DNA from: Aquiflexum sp. TKW24L
GTDB taxonomy: Bacteria > Bacteroidota > Bacteroidia > Cytophagales > Cyclobacteriaceae
Assembly: GCF_023502205.1 (NCBI RefSeq)
Contig: NZ_JAMFLG010000004.1
Location: 143,481-207,480, forward strand
DNA length: 64,000 bases
Direction: 5' to 3'
Part shown: positions 18,997-27,483 of the stretch, piece after piece
Numbering within the stretch: the stretch's first letter is position 1
How the letters are laid out: each line of letters starts with the position of its first letter
Position numbers and translations under genes: made by a program
Notes under the pieces: generated by a model
The model's input: only the letters and a program-made list of their open reading frames with translations
The model's database searches: none
Told to the model about the DNA's origin: nothing

Positions 18997-20118
18997 ATGA
19001 AACCTCTCTATATATTTTGTTTTGCATTTCTATTCATTGTCTCAAGTGCACAGGCTCAGGTTTTTTCCAACAAAGTTGTAGGTGAAAAACACCAATCCAA
19101 AAGAGACAGCCTAAAAAATTCCGAATACCCATATATCTTGCCGATTTGGGGAGGCAAGGCAACACAAGCCGGATATACGCTCCCCTATTCTGCCGGATTA
19201 AGCGTCAATTATTTTTGGCAGGAATCTGACATCATCATCGAAAACCTCATGGTGGGATTCAATGGTGGCCAAATGTATAATGTCGATGATGTGGTGAGGT
19301 TCAATAAAGCTATTGCAACTGCAAGTGCTATTTCTGTAAGACCCGATGTTTGGGTATTCCCATTCTTAAATGTTTATGGGATTTTGGGTAAAACCCAAGC
19401 ATCAACAGAAGTAGGATTTGGCCTTTGGCTGCCTGACTCGACCAATACCTATTCAGAAGTGTTCAATGCAGAATCAAAAGTAGATTTCACGGCAGGGACT
19501 TTTGGATTAGGAATGACACCTACTATTGGTGTCGGTGGGGGATTTTTGGCATTGGATATGAATATCGCATGGACTGACGTACCGCAACTCAGCAGGCCTA
19601 CAAGGACTTTTGTCTTCGGCCCACGATTAGGCAAAAACTTCAAACTTCCAAATCAGAAAAGTAACATAGCGATTTGGGCAGGGGGATTCAGGGTTCACCT
19701 CAATTCTGAAACCAACGGTTCTGTCAACTTCAGCGATGTCATTGACACAGATGGGCTTCAGCCAAGGATAGACGAGGGCTTCGAAAAAGTAGGAGGTGCC
19801 CATATCAAAGTGGATACATGGTGGGAAGGACTCTCCCCTGCCGACCAAAAAAACCCCATCAATATCGCCAAATACAATGCCGCAAATTCGACTTTGACCC
19901 GGGCAAGTGAACTCCTCGTGGCTGCAGATGCGGCGCTGAATGATGACCAATCTGCTTCAGTCCAGTATTCGATGGACAAAAGACCTGCCGGTATGTGGAA
20001 TTTTATTGTTGGATCCCAATATCAGTTAAACAAAAGTCTGATGTTCCGTATCGAGGTCGGGTTTTTGACTTCAAGAACCCAAGTAATGACAGGTATTCAG
20101 TATCGCTTTGGGCTTTAA
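18997..20118 (+). CDS. Outer-membrane beta-barrel protein, unknown
   Basis: A 373-residue exported protein: signal peptide at residues 1-20 (FLFIVSSAQAQ), then alternating amphipathic strands with aromatic ends and a terminal strand ending QYRFGL, as in barrel proteins recognised by BamA. A glycine-rich middle (TFGLGMTPTIGVGGGFLAL) and a long hydrophilic insert near residues 240-320 are present. It resembles Bacteroidota proteins annotated only as hypothetical outer-membrane proteins. Monocistronic; function unknown. Confidence 0.75.
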   Translation: MKPLYIFCFAFLFIVSSAQAQVFSNKVVGEKHQSKRDSLKNSEYPYILPIWGGKATQAGYTLPYSAGLSVNYFWQESDIIIENLMVGFNGGQMYNVDDVVRFNKAIATASAISVRPDVWVFPFLNVYGILGKTQASTEVGFGLWLPDSTNTYSEVFNAESKVDFTAGTFGLGMTPTIGVGGGFLALDMNIAWTDVPQLSRPTRTFVFGPRLGKNFKLPNQKSNIAIWAGGFRVHLNSETNGSVNFSDVIDTDGLQPRIDEGFEKVGGAHIKVDTWWEGLSPADQKNPINIAKYNAANSTLTRASELLVAADAALNDDQSASVQYSMDKRPAGMWNFIVGSQYQLNKSLMFRIEVGFLTSRTQVMTGIQYRFGL

Positions 20119-20170
20119 AAGATCTCAGATATATAATTCAATATCGTTTAGGTAGGGAAGATTCGATAAA

Positions 20171-20233
20171 CTTTTCCAAAGTTCGGAAAGGATGTTTTAA
20201 GATTCTCATGGACTAGTCCCAACTTTGGAAAAG
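20171..20233. repeat. Perfect 13 bp inverted repeat
   Basis: CTTTTCCAAAGTT (20171-20183) and its exact complement (20221-20233) are separated by 37 bases, in the gap after the barrel protein gene. No T run follows, so it is not a standard terminator; it may be a transcript-end structure. Confidence 0.5.
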
Positions 20234-20307
20234 GTTTCCAAAAAGCAACAGCTTATTTAAATGACATTGATTTATAATTCACAAAATGTCAATGAATTAC
20301 CGAAATA

Positions 20308-20742
20308 TCATAACCTGAAAATAACCATTAGAGAAAGTGTAAATGAAACAGCCATAATGATGTAGGCCAAAAAAGAGCTAATGGATTTTCGCATTTCAGG
20401 ATATGTTTCCTTCAGTTTGGACATATTTTGGTGATGCTGAATGGTGGCAAAGAGCAATACCACGAAGGATAGCATAACCAATAAAATCCCGACTTGGGAA
20501 CCTGTTAGGTGTTTCAAAAAACCTGTTCTCCCAGATTCGATTCTCTCAAAAAAATACTGATAAGCTCCAATACCTACCACCAACAATGTTACAGATGTCC
20601 TGATCCACGCGAGCTGAAGTCTTTCGAATGAAACCCTGGTCCTTTCGTTTTGTAGAAGTTTCTCGGCTTTTTTCTTTTCCTTCTTCTCTTCCAATTCCTC
20701 ATCGGACATTTGTTCAGTTTCCACGGGTTTAGGTGTTTCCAT
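20308..20742 (-). CDS. DUF202 (YidH-type) inner-membrane protein
   Basis: A 144-residue protein. A charged N-terminal region rich in Glu/Lys (residues 1-35, probably coiled coil) precedes the DUF202 signature LAWIRTSVTLLVVGIG at ~45-60, then two further helices at ~83-101 and 121-143. The three-helix layout and the LAWIRTS motif define the family. Function unknown; yeast relatives act in polyphosphate transport complexes. Divergent from corA, with a 125 bp shared upstream region. Confidence 0.88.
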   Translation of the reverse strand: METPKPVETEQMSDEELEEKKEKKKAEKLLQNERTRVSFERLQLAWIRTSVTLLVVGIGAYQYFFERIESGRTGFLKHLTGSQVGILLVMLSFVVLLFATIQHHQNMSKLKETYPEMRKSISSFLAYIIMAVSFTLSLMVIFRL

Positions 20743-20867
20743 TGGGGTTTTATTTGTACCAAATTAAATAAGTTATTTGATAATTTATAACCTCCTTCGG
20801 TTAGTAATATTATTCCAATTGAACCTCAAACACCAACTGCAACCGGATTTAAAAAATTAGACATAAC

Positions 20868-21836
20868 ATGAAAACCAGCTGCCATACCATTCTTGAGGAC
20901 AAGAGTCTCGATCCCTGTGATTATAGGGCTGCCATCGATTCCCTCGGGCAAGAAAAGATCAGCATTTGGATAGATGTCCAAGGAGCCAATAAGGAAGAAT
21001 TGGAACAAATAATGGGAGATCTCCATGTTCAGGGTCTGATCAGGAGGTTTTCTCTTGATTCCCGTGATCATCCCGGTTATTATCCTTTTAGGCCACTTTC
21101 ATTGCTTGTCATGCCTGTGATTACTGACACGAAAGACAACCGAAAAATGGAATATCTTGGTGTTTTATTTGGAAGTGGCGTGCTCCTGACCTTCTACGAA
21201 AAGGAATTCTCCAGATTTCAAAAAGACATTGATCCCGAAGGTTTTGCTTCCGTCCTTCCCGACAACAGTATCTCCGGAATAATCTCCTCCTTCCTTTTGG
21301 GCTTGTCAATGGTTTTATTAAAAAGAACAGCCTTTATCAGCGAAAGTATCCTTCAGTTAGAGAAAAAAATGGATGCGCAGCCGGGAGAAATCAATATGGA
21401 GGAAATTGCCGATTTGCAATCAGGCATCCTTTTACTCGAATCGATAGTTCAAGGCCAATTGCCTGTTTTTACTGCATTTGCTGCATCCGATAAATCTTCC
21501 GAAAGTGGGGAAAAAACAAAAGAATATCAAACGCTATCTTCTGCAAATCTGCAATCAGCTGACAGGACTTTGGAATTATTGGAAAGGAGATTAAATGCCG
21601 TCCGTTCATTTTATGATGCACAGGCTAGGGAAAAAACCAACCGCAGACTAGAAAGGCTTACCATCATGTCTACGATTTTTATGCCGATTACATTTCTTGC
21701 AGGAATTTGGGGAATGAATTTCCATTATATCCCACTGATCAACAATCCCTTTGGTTATGCCTATGCCATAGTCGCGATGATCCTGATCAGTGCTGGGATG
21801 TATTTCTACTTCCGTAGCAAGGGTTGGTTTGATTAA
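20868..21836 (+). CDS. corA: CorA-family divalent cation channel
   Basis: A 322-residue CorA homologue: cytoplasmic alpha/beta domain (1-~195), a long stalk helix (ERRLNAVRSFYDAQAREKTNRRLERL) and two C-terminal transmembrane helices. The first is followed by the periplasmic GMN filter motif (WGMNFHY, ~287-293), and the protein ends with the usual positive tail. It forms pentamers and admits Mg2+ (or Co2+/Ni2+). It is followed 64 bp later by a membrane protein gene on the same strand. Confidence 0.93.
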   Translation: MKTSCHTILEDKSLDPCDYRAAIDSLGQEKISIWIDVQGANKEELEQIMGDLHVQGLIRRFSLDSRDHPGYYPFRPLSLLVMPVITDTKDNRKMEYLGVLFGSGVLLTFYEKEFSRFQKDIDPEGFASVLPDNSISGIISSFLLGLSMVLLKRTAFISESILQLEKKMDAQPGEINMEEIADLQSGILLLESIVQGQLPVFTAFAASDKSSESGEKTKEYQTLSSANLQSADRTLELLERRLNAVRSFYDAQAREKTNRRLERLTIMSTIFMPITFLAGIWGMNFHYIPLINNPFGYAYAIVAMILISAGMYFYFRSKGWFD

Positions 21837-21900
21837 AACAAAATAGAAAATATAAAAGCATGAAGTGCAAAAGACCTGTGAATCCCTAAAAAACCAAAGT

Positions 21901-22437
21901 ATGGAACATCCAACTCAAAAGAAAACTTTCAAACAGAAATTGGTCCACGAGCTTACCGAATATGGCATCAATGTACTCTACTTGGCCCTGTGTTTTAGTG
22001 TGCTCATCTTTTACCGAAGGGTACTGCTCGCCCAATACGGAATCATCTTGGATGATTACTTTATCGGGGTTATCAAAGCCTTGATCATTGGGAAAGTTAT
22101 TATGATCGGGGCTTTTTTGGACATCAGCAAAAAATTTGAAAATAGGCCTCTCTTCATTCCTGCTTTATACAAAACCTTCTTCTTCAGTATTTTTGTACTC
22201 CTTTTTGAGGCATTGGAGGTTTTGATCAGGGTATTAATCAAAACTCCCACTCTTGAAGGAATCGCAGAAGGTTTTGCACACCATTTTGACACGGTATTAT
22301 TTGCGAGCCTTTTGGTGGTAAGCCTTGCTTTCTTTCCTTTTTTCGCTTTTAAAGAATTGGCCAGACACTTGGGTCAGGACCAAATCAGAAGATTGTTCTT
22401 CCAAAAAAATGAACATGTTCGACTCAATAAACAATAA
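21901..22437 (+). CDS. Conserved-type membrane protein, unknown
   Basis: 178 residues from the ATG at 21901 (a GTG 36 bp upstream is in frame but less likely). Four predicted transmembrane helices lie at about 21-40, 52-72, 87-112 and 133-155, with a basic cytoplasmic N-terminus. A second basic stretch follows the last helix (KELARHLGQDQIRRLFFQKNEH). No family recognised. Its position after corA suggests cotranscription, without evidence of shared function. Confidence 0.7.
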   Translation: MEHPTQKKTFKQKLVHELTEYGINVLYLALCFSVLIFYRRVLLAQYGIILDDYFIGVIKALIIGKVIMIGAFLDISKKFENRPLFIPALYKTFFFSIFVLLFEALEVLIRVLIKTPTLEGIAEGFAHHFDTVLFASLLVVSLAFFPFFAFKELARHLGQDQIRRLFFQKNEHVRLNKQ

Positions 22438-22484
22438 TCTTTATCCGATTATAGAAAAACTTATTCTCAAAATCAACCAATCTC

Positions 22485-23198
22485 ATGGCAAGTAAACTAA
22501 AAATTATCCTTCTCCTTTTGTTTTTGACAGTTTCAGGAACAATCAAAGCACAGGTTCTTATTTCCTTATTATTTGGGGATAAATTAAACACTGAAAAAAT
22601 TGAATTCGGTCTGACGGGAGGAATGAACCGCTCCTATTTTAATGGATACAATGGTTCGGAGGGACTGAACAACTTTAATCTGGGAATTTATTTTCACATC
22701 ATGCTCAAAGAGAATTCCTTTATCAGCACGGGAGTGCTGGTCAAATCCAATGTTGGCGCAACAGGAATGCCTACTTATCCGCTAAACGACCCGGATTTTG
22801 ATGAAGTTTTCGAAGATGGCATCTTGACCACCAAGGTAAATTATTTCTATGTTCCGATCATGTACCAACAAAGGATCAATAATCGGCTATTGTTAGAGGG
22901 CGGCATTCAATCGGGCTTGCGGTCTAAGGCTTTCGACTATTTCAATCTTGAAAGTAATGGCGGAGACTTGGAATTTAGGAGGGAAGTCAGCGATGATTTC
23001 ACAAGATTGGATTTCGGACTTGTAGGCGGTATGGGATACAAACTCAAAAATAAATTGAAAAGCATGAGTGTAGGAGTTCTTTATTTCTATGGTATAGTGG
23101 ATGTCAAAAAAAATACAGATGCCATGGTCAACAATTCTTCTCTGAATTTCTACCTGAGAATTCCGATCGGTGTAGGGTCAAAAGATCCTAAAGATTGA
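22485..23198 (+). CDS. PorT-like outer-membrane beta-barrel protein
   Basis: A 237-residue exported protein. Signal peptide MASKLKIILLLLFLTVSGTIKA, then about eight amphipathic strands typical of the small 'outer membrane protein beta-barrel' family. Recognisable are the opening GLTGGMNRSYF, a surface loop rich in Asp/Glu (LNDPDFDEVFEDG), and a final strand LNFYLRIPIGVG. Unlike many members it does not end in an aromatic residue. Role unknown. It may share a transcript with the next gene (31 bp gap). Confidence 0.75.
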   Translation: MASKLKIILLLLFLTVSGTIKAQVLISLLFGDKLNTEKIEFGLTGGMNRSYFNGYNGSEGLNNFNLGIYFHIMLKENSFISTGVLVKSNVGATGMPTYPLNDPDFDEVFEDGILTTKVNYFYVPIMYQQRINNRLLLEGGIQSGLRSKAFDYFNLESNGGDLEFRREVSDDFTRLDFGLVGGMGYKLKNKLKSMSVGVLYFYGIVDVKKNTDAMVNNSSLNFYLRIPIGVGSKDPKD

Positions 23199-23229
23199 AA
23201 CCATCCTCATTTTATGGTAACTTGATCTA

Positions 23230-24336
23230 ATGAATAAGCTCCCTATTATCTTCCTCTTACTTTGGACATTTTCCTGTCAGCAGCCTGCTGAGCAAAAACA
23301 AACCTTTATCAAAGGCGTTTACGGCAATCCTGCTACCCTTTTGGATGCCGGATATAGGTTTGATTCTTTGGGAATGAATGCGGTATTTGTACGCAGTATA
23401 TCCTTGAATAGAGAGTTTTTTGATATTGCAACCCAACAAGGGGCAAAGGTTTTTGTAGAGTTTCCGACCCTAAACGGAAAAGACTATCTTAAGGACCATC
23501 CTGAAGCTTGGCCTATCACAGAAACGGGCGAAAAAGCAGAACCCGCAGATTGGTTTATGGGGATTTGCCCTACCGATCCCGATTTTAAAAACTATCGGAT
23601 TGGCCAACTGAAAAAAATTCTCCATGAATTCAAAGTGGATGGGATTTTTTTAGATTATGTCCATTGGCATGCCCAGTTTGAAACCAAAGATCCGATCCTT
23701 CCCGAAACTTGTTTTTGCGACCGGTGTACCGGCCAATTTGGAGAAAGTACGAGGATAATAATCCCGGGAGACAGTATCAGCCACAAAGCCCAATGGATTT
23801 TAAAAAATAAAGATAAGGAATGGAGAAATTGGCGAAGCGAGGTGTTGAATGGATGGATCGCGGATATGGGAGATGTAGTCGATGAAATCCAGCCGGAAGC
23901 AAAGTTAGGCATTTTTTATTGTTCATGGTATCCAGCGGATTATGATTCGGCACTCTACCGGATTTTGGGTATTGACCCTAAGGCTATTTCAGAAATTGCC
24001 GATGTCATGTCGCCAATGTTGTTTCACCAAATGAAGGCTCGGCCCACGACATGGGTGGGAGAATATGTAAAATGGTTGGGAGATTTGATTGAAGCAGGGT
24101 CCAAGTCTGAAGACTTGAACCAAGACTTGAACCAAAAATTTGGACCACAGATTTGGCCCATTATTCAATCTCATAACAATCCCGGAATCATCAGTCCTGA
24201 AGAATTCAGGCAAGTCATGATTGAAGGCATGAAAGCACCCGCATCAGGCATCATGATGTTTTCTGACCAATCACTCGTTGAGAACCCGGAGAAAATTCGG
24301 GTAATGAAAAATCTCTATACCGAAGGAATAAAATGA
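23230..24336 (+). CDS. Lipoprotein with glycosidase-like TIM-barrel
   Basis: A 368-residue probable lipoprotein (lipobox LWTFSC, Cys16). The body resembles uncharacterised glycoside-hydrolase-like TIM barrels: FIKGVYGNPATL opening strand, KVFVEFPTLN, GIFLDYVHWH (Asp142 at a strand end), and LGIFYCSWYP. A cysteine cluster C161-F-C163-D-R-C166 follows the DYVHWH strand, as in beta-galactosidase-like proteins that carry a Cx(n)C metal or disulfide loop. A 12 bp tandem duplication near 24112-24135 gives DLNQ twice. Substrate unknown. Confidence 0.65.
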   Translation: MNKLPIIFLLLWTFSCQQPAEQKQTFIKGVYGNPATLLDAGYRFDSLGMNAVFVRSISLNREFFDIATQQGAKVFVEFPTLNGKDYLKDHPEAWPITETGEKAEPADWFMGICPTDPDFKNYRIGQLKKILHEFKVDGIFLDYVHWHAQFETKDPILPETCFCDRCTGQFGESTRIIIPGDSISHKAQWILKNKDKEWRNWRSEVLNGWIADMGDVVDEIQPEAKLGIFYCSWYPADYDSALYRILGIDPKAISEIADVMSPMLFHQMKARPTTWVGEYVKWLGDLIEAGSKSEDLNQDLNQKFGPQIWPIIQSHNNPGIISPEEFRQVMIEGMKAPASGIMMFSDQSLVENPEKIRVMKNLYTEGIK

Positions 24337-24361
24337 GCCGCTAACAGGAAAAAACGTATAC

Positions 24362-24802
24362 TCAGCCTTTGCTTTTCAAAAAATCAATCCACTCCTGAAT
24401 CTTGTTTTTCATGGCAACCAATTCCTCCAAATTGGACTCCTCAGGGGAAATGTCTGCTAAAAGACTAAAAGGAATATGGGCAGCTTCTGCTTTCATAGTA
24501 CTTCCTTTTGGTGTCAGCGTTAGGATAACCTTCCGTTCATCTTCTTCAGATCGCATCCTCGTGACCAATCCTAATGTCTCCATCCGCTTCAGCAGCGGGG
24601 TCATGGTATTGGTATTCAAAATCAACTTGTGGGCAATGTCATTGACAGAAATCCCATCCTCTTCCCAAAGGACCAACATCACCAGATATTGGGGATAGGT
24701 AATCCCGAGTTTGTCCAGATGGGGCTGGTATTCCCTGATGATCAACCTTGAGGCGGCATACACCGGGAAGCAAATCTGATTATCAAGTTTTAGTTGCTCC
24801 AT
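24362..24802 (-). CDS. MarR-family regulator, OhrR-like
   Basis: A 146-residue winged-helix regulator. The N-terminal LDNQICFPVYAASR contains Cys11 at the place of the peroxide-sensing cysteine of OhrR. The HTH is at ~53-75 (ISVNDIAHKLILNTNTMTPLLKRM) and the wing at ~80-97 (RMRSEEDERKVILTLTPKG). One-Cys or two-Cys sensing cannot be decided; no second suitable Cys is visible, which favours the one-Cys type. It lies 276 bp downstream of an oxidoreductase operon on the same strand. It is the natural candidate to bind the palindromic operators in front of gpx. Confidence 0.88.
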   Translation of the reverse strand: MEQLKLDNQICFPVYAASRLIIREYQPHLDKLGITYPQYLVMLVLWEEDGISVNDIAHKLILNTNTMTPLLKRMETLGLVTRMRSEEDERKVILTLTPKGSTMKAEAAHIPFSLLADISPEESNLEELVAMKNKIQEWIDFLKSKG

Positions 24803-24874
24803 TTCATTTAAATTATCGAACGTCTTATCAGTTTTTTAACATTTGCCTAATCCAATGGACTAGATATTTAAATG

Positions 24875-25014
24875 GATATTGATTGATACTAGATATTAGT
24901 TGATACTTTTAACCAGTCGGGCATTGATTATTCCCATTTGAGAAGAAATGTCTAACCCAATAACCATTGGTTACTTCATCAATATCTATCAATATCTAAT
25001 ATCAATGAATATCT
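24875..25014. repeat. Inverted cluster of 'gatattagttgatat' repeats
   Basis: Sense copies near 24875-24906 ('gatattgattgatactag') face complementary copies at 24979-25014 ('atcaatatctatcaatatc'), so the gap can fold into a long imperfect stem. The same sequence family recurs at 56355-56405 and 56477-56520. Confidence 0.65.
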
Positions 25015-25077
25015 TAATAAGCTTGGTTTACAATTAATTAACAAGCAAAGGAATCGCATATAAATCAATTCACTCTT

Positions 25078-25515
25078 CTAATTTTTATTTCTCCAAGCCT
25101 GCCAAGCACCCGTGGACCACAATGCCATGACTATCAGAACCGGCTGAAAGAACAAGCGGATAAATCGCGCCCTATCCGTATCCAATCCAAAGGCGTCGAT
25201 CCCATTGACATACTGCGAAACGTTGCCCGGAAAAATCAGCACAAAGAAAAGCGCCACTACCCAACCGACTTGTACCCTTTTCGAAGCAAGGAAAAGCAAG
25301 GATGCTCCAAGAAGGATTTCCACTATTCCTGACAAGATTACAACTAGATCGGGATCCATTGGAACCCAAGGCGGTACCTGCGCCAAAAACTCACCGCGAT
25401 TAAAGGAAAGATGGCTGATGCCTGCAAAAAGCAGAAAACTACCTAGCAGGACCCTAACGATAGTCTGTGCCATGTTGGTTTTGGGCTGAATGGTGGGATT
25501 GAAAATTGATTCCAT
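25078..25515 (-). CDS. DoxX-family membrane protein
   Basis: A 145-residue four-helix inner-membrane protein (about 17-34, 58-78, 81-101, 119-135). The DoxX-like pattern is RVLLGSFLLFAGISHL at the first helix and LSGIVEILLGASLL at the second. Family members associate with oxidoreductases and redox stress proteins; no reaction is assigned. It is the third gene of the gpx / flavin oxidoreductase / doxX unit, 32 bp behind the second gene. Confidence 0.85.
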   Translation of the reverse strand: MESIFNPTIQPKTNMAQTIVRVLLGSFLLFAGISHLSFNRGEFLAQVPPWVPMDPDLVVILSGIVEILLGASLLFLASKRVQVGWVVALFFVLIFPGNVSQYVNGIDAFGLDTDRARFIRLFFQPVLIVMALWSTGAWQAWRNKN

Positions 25516-25547
25516 AATTATTGGAGATTTTAGATTGAAAATAAAAA

Positions 25548-26786
25548 TCAGGATGCCCTTTCCTTGAGCACCCCTTTTCTTTTAAATATCAGTTTATATG
25601 CGAATTTCACAAAAACAACAAAAGCAGAAAGGTTTGGCTTTGGTTCTATTCCTTTGCCCATTCTTTCTAGCTGTTCGCGGTACCACACTGTCTCCATCAC
25701 GCCCATTTTATCTATGGGTCCGATTCCGGTTTTGATGGGTTGGATGGAGATCTTTGGCGATTGTCCGGTCAGAAGTCTGCGAGGGGCATCCGGTTCTACG
25801 GCGATCAATCTTGCCAAACCTACAAAATCCACGTTTCCTGACTGAATGGCATCTGCCATACCTTCATAGCTTTTAAACCCACCTGTTACTACCAAAGGTA
25901 GTTTGACTGCCTTTCTTGCTTTGTCCGCAAAATCCATAAAATAGGCTTCCCTTTTTTGGGTGCTTTCTTTCCATTTAGTTCCCATCATCGCAGGTGCTTC
26001 ATAGGTTCCACCGGATATTTCTATCAGGTCAATACCTGACAATTCTAATGCCTTGATGGTTTCCAATGATTCTTCATCTGTAAAACCACCTCGCTGAAAA
26101 TCAGCCGAGTTGAGCTTGATCCCGATAGGAAAATCAGTTCCCACTTCATGTCGCATCGCCTGATAAACTTCCAATACAAACCTTCTCCGTCTTTCAGGAT
26201 CACCTCCCCACTTGTCAGTTCGCTGATTATGATGGGGAGAAAGAAACTGACTGACAAGATATCCATGGGCACCATGAATCTGAACACCAGAAAAACCAGC
26301 TTCTTTTACCTGTTTCGCAGCAAACCCAAATCTTTTGATCAGGTCTTGGATTTCCGCTTCGGTCAGTTCCCTCGGGGTATTGAAAAAAGACTGCATGTCC
26401 TTTCTAAACGGGATAGCCGAGGGAGAAACTGTTTCCTTGTTCAACCCTTTCGGTGCTTGCTTTCCGGGATGGTTCAATTGAACCCAGCAATGTGTCCCAT
26501 TGGCGGTAGCGTTTTTTGCCCAAGATTTCAATCCTTCCAATCCTGAGGCGTTTTCTATGACCACATTTCCCGGCTCCCCAAGTGCGCGTCTGTCAATCAT
26601 GACATTTCCTGTGACGCAAAGACCTATCCCTCCCTCCGCCCATTTACGATAAAGTAGATCGAGCATCGGTTTGGGGGAACCATCCTTGTTGCCGAGTCCT
26701 TCACTCATGGCGGATTTGAAAAGTCTGTTTTTGATCAGCACGCCATTTGGAAGGGTAAATGGCTGGTTTAATGGATTTTCAGGCAT
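25548..26786 (-). CDS. Old Yellow Enzyme-type NADH:flavin oxidoreductase
   Basis: A 412-residue FMN-dependent TIM-barrel reductase. Recognisable pieces are NRLFKSAMSEGLG (substrate/FMN pocket), CVTGNVMIDRRALG, QLNHPGKQ, the HGAHGYLVSQFLSP active-site block (~180-193), GGDPERRRRF and DFVGLARLIAVEPD (phosphate site). It reduces activated alkenes (enones, nitro compounds) with NAD(P)H. The short form without the C-terminal NAD/FAD domains is present. Middle gene of an operon starting with gpx, consistent with detoxification of electrophiles made by lipid peroxidation. Confidence 0.93.
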   Translation of the reverse strand: MPENPLNQPFTLPNGVLIKNRLFKSAMSEGLGNKDGSPKPMLDLLYRKWAEGGIGLCVTGNVMIDRRALGEPGNVVIENASGLEGLKSWAKNATANGTHCWVQLNHPGKQAPKGLNKETVSPSAIPFRKDMQSFFNTPRELTEAEIQDLIKRFGFAAKQVKEAGFSGVQIHGAHGYLVSQFLSPHHNQRTDKWGGDPERRRRFVLEVYQAMRHEVGTDFPIGIKLNSADFQRGGFTDEESLETIKALELSGIDLIEISGGTYEAPAMMGTKWKESTQKREAYFMDFADKARKAVKLPLVVTGGFKSYEGMADAIQSGNVDFVGLARLIAVEPDAPRRLLTGQSPKISIQPIKTGIGPIDKMGVMETVWYREQLERMGKGIEPKPNLSAFVVFVKFAYKLIFKRKGVLKERAS

Positions 26787-26817
26787 TATTTGAGGAAAAG
26801 AAATAAAAACAGTTTGA

Positions 26818-27309
26818 TTACTTTAAAATTTTTCTGAGGTATTTATCGATTTCCGCAGGCTTGGTGATGGGTGAAAATCTCTTGGCAGGTTTTCCATTTG
26901 CATCTACCAAAAACTTGGTGAAATTCCACTTTATACTTGATCCAAATATGCCTCCCAATTCATTTTTGAGGTATTTAAAAACCGGATGGGCATTTTTTCC
27001 ATTGACTTCAATCTTGGAAAACATGGGGAAGCTTACCCCATAATTCAGGAGGCATCCTTCTGCAATGTCCTTGGAATTGCCAGGCTCCTGATTGCCAAAT
27101 TGGTTGCAGGGAAAGCCGAGGATGACCAAACCTTTGTCTTTGTACTTTTGATTGAGTTTTTCCAAGCCTTCATATTGTGGGGTCAAGCCACATTGGCTGG
27201 CGGTATTGACCACCAAAATCGTCTTTCCTTGAAATTCGGACATGGATACTTCTTTACCCTGAAGGTTGTTGGCGGAAAAATCGTAAAACTTGTTTTTCAT
27301 AAATCGCAT
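26818..27309 (-). CDS. Glutathione peroxidase-family thiol peroxidase
   Basis: A 163-residue non-selenocysteine Gpx. The peroxidatic Cys is in NTASQCGLT (~36-44), with the remaining tetrad in GFPCNQFGNQEP (Gln) and IKWNFTKF (Trp, Asn). The second Cys of GFPCNQFG suggests thioredoxin rather than glutathione as reductant. No signal peptide. An in-frame ATG nine bases further in is also possible (MKNKFYDF). First gene of a three-gene minus-strand operon whose promoter lies between two palindromic operators. Confidence 0.95.
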   Translation of the reverse strand: MRFMKNKFYDFSANNLQGKEVSMSEFQGKTILVVNTASQCGLTPQYEGLEKLNQKYKDKGLVILGFPCNQFGNQEPGNSKDIAEGCLLNYGVSFPMFSKIEVNGKNAHPVFKYLKNELGGIFGSSIKWNFTKFLVDANGKPAKRFSPITKPAEIDKYLRKILK

Positions 27310-27323
27310 ATTTGATTTCTATT

Positions 27324-27338
27324 ATATCGTACGCGATA
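27324..27338 (-). promoter_or_regulatory. Palindromic operator 1 of the gpx operon
   Basis: ATATCG-N4-CGATA, 15 bases upstream of the gpx start. It is on the downstream side of the -7 box. Arms and spacing match operator 2, which begins 33 bp away, about three helical turns. Confidence 0.75.
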
Positions 27339-27346
27339 CAAATATA
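27339..27346 (-). promoter_or_regulatory. Bacteroidota-type -7 element of gpx
   Basis: On the minus strand TATATTTG matches TAnnTTTG exactly. It lies between the two operators, so regulator binding at either would block RNA polymerase. No good -33 TTTG is visible; operator 2 occupies that position. Confidence 0.6.
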
Positions 27347-27356
27347 GTCTTTATTT

Positions 27357-27372
27357 ATATCGTATGCGATAT
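27357..27372 (-). promoter_or_regulatory. Palindromic operator 2 of the gpx operon
   Basis: ATATCG-TATG-CGATAT, with perfect six-base arms. It overlaps the expected -33 region. The arrangement is that of MarR-family operators; the OhrR-like gene at 24362-24802 is the nearest candidate regulator (inference). Confidence 0.75.
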
Positions 27373-27423
27373 ATTATAATCATAATTCTTAGATTTTGTT
27401 TTTGAATGGACGAGGAGAATTTT

Positions 27424-27451
27424 AAAAAAAAAGGTCTGAAAAATCAGACCT
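27424..27451 (-). terminator. Rho-independent terminator of the M42 gene
   Basis: On the minus strand a perfect stem AGGTCTGA/TCAGACCT is followed by nine T's (27424-27432). It lies 33 bp after the M42 peptidase stop codon. Confidence 0.85.
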
Positions 27452-27483
27452 CAGATTAGAATTACATTTTATGTTTTTCCTTC

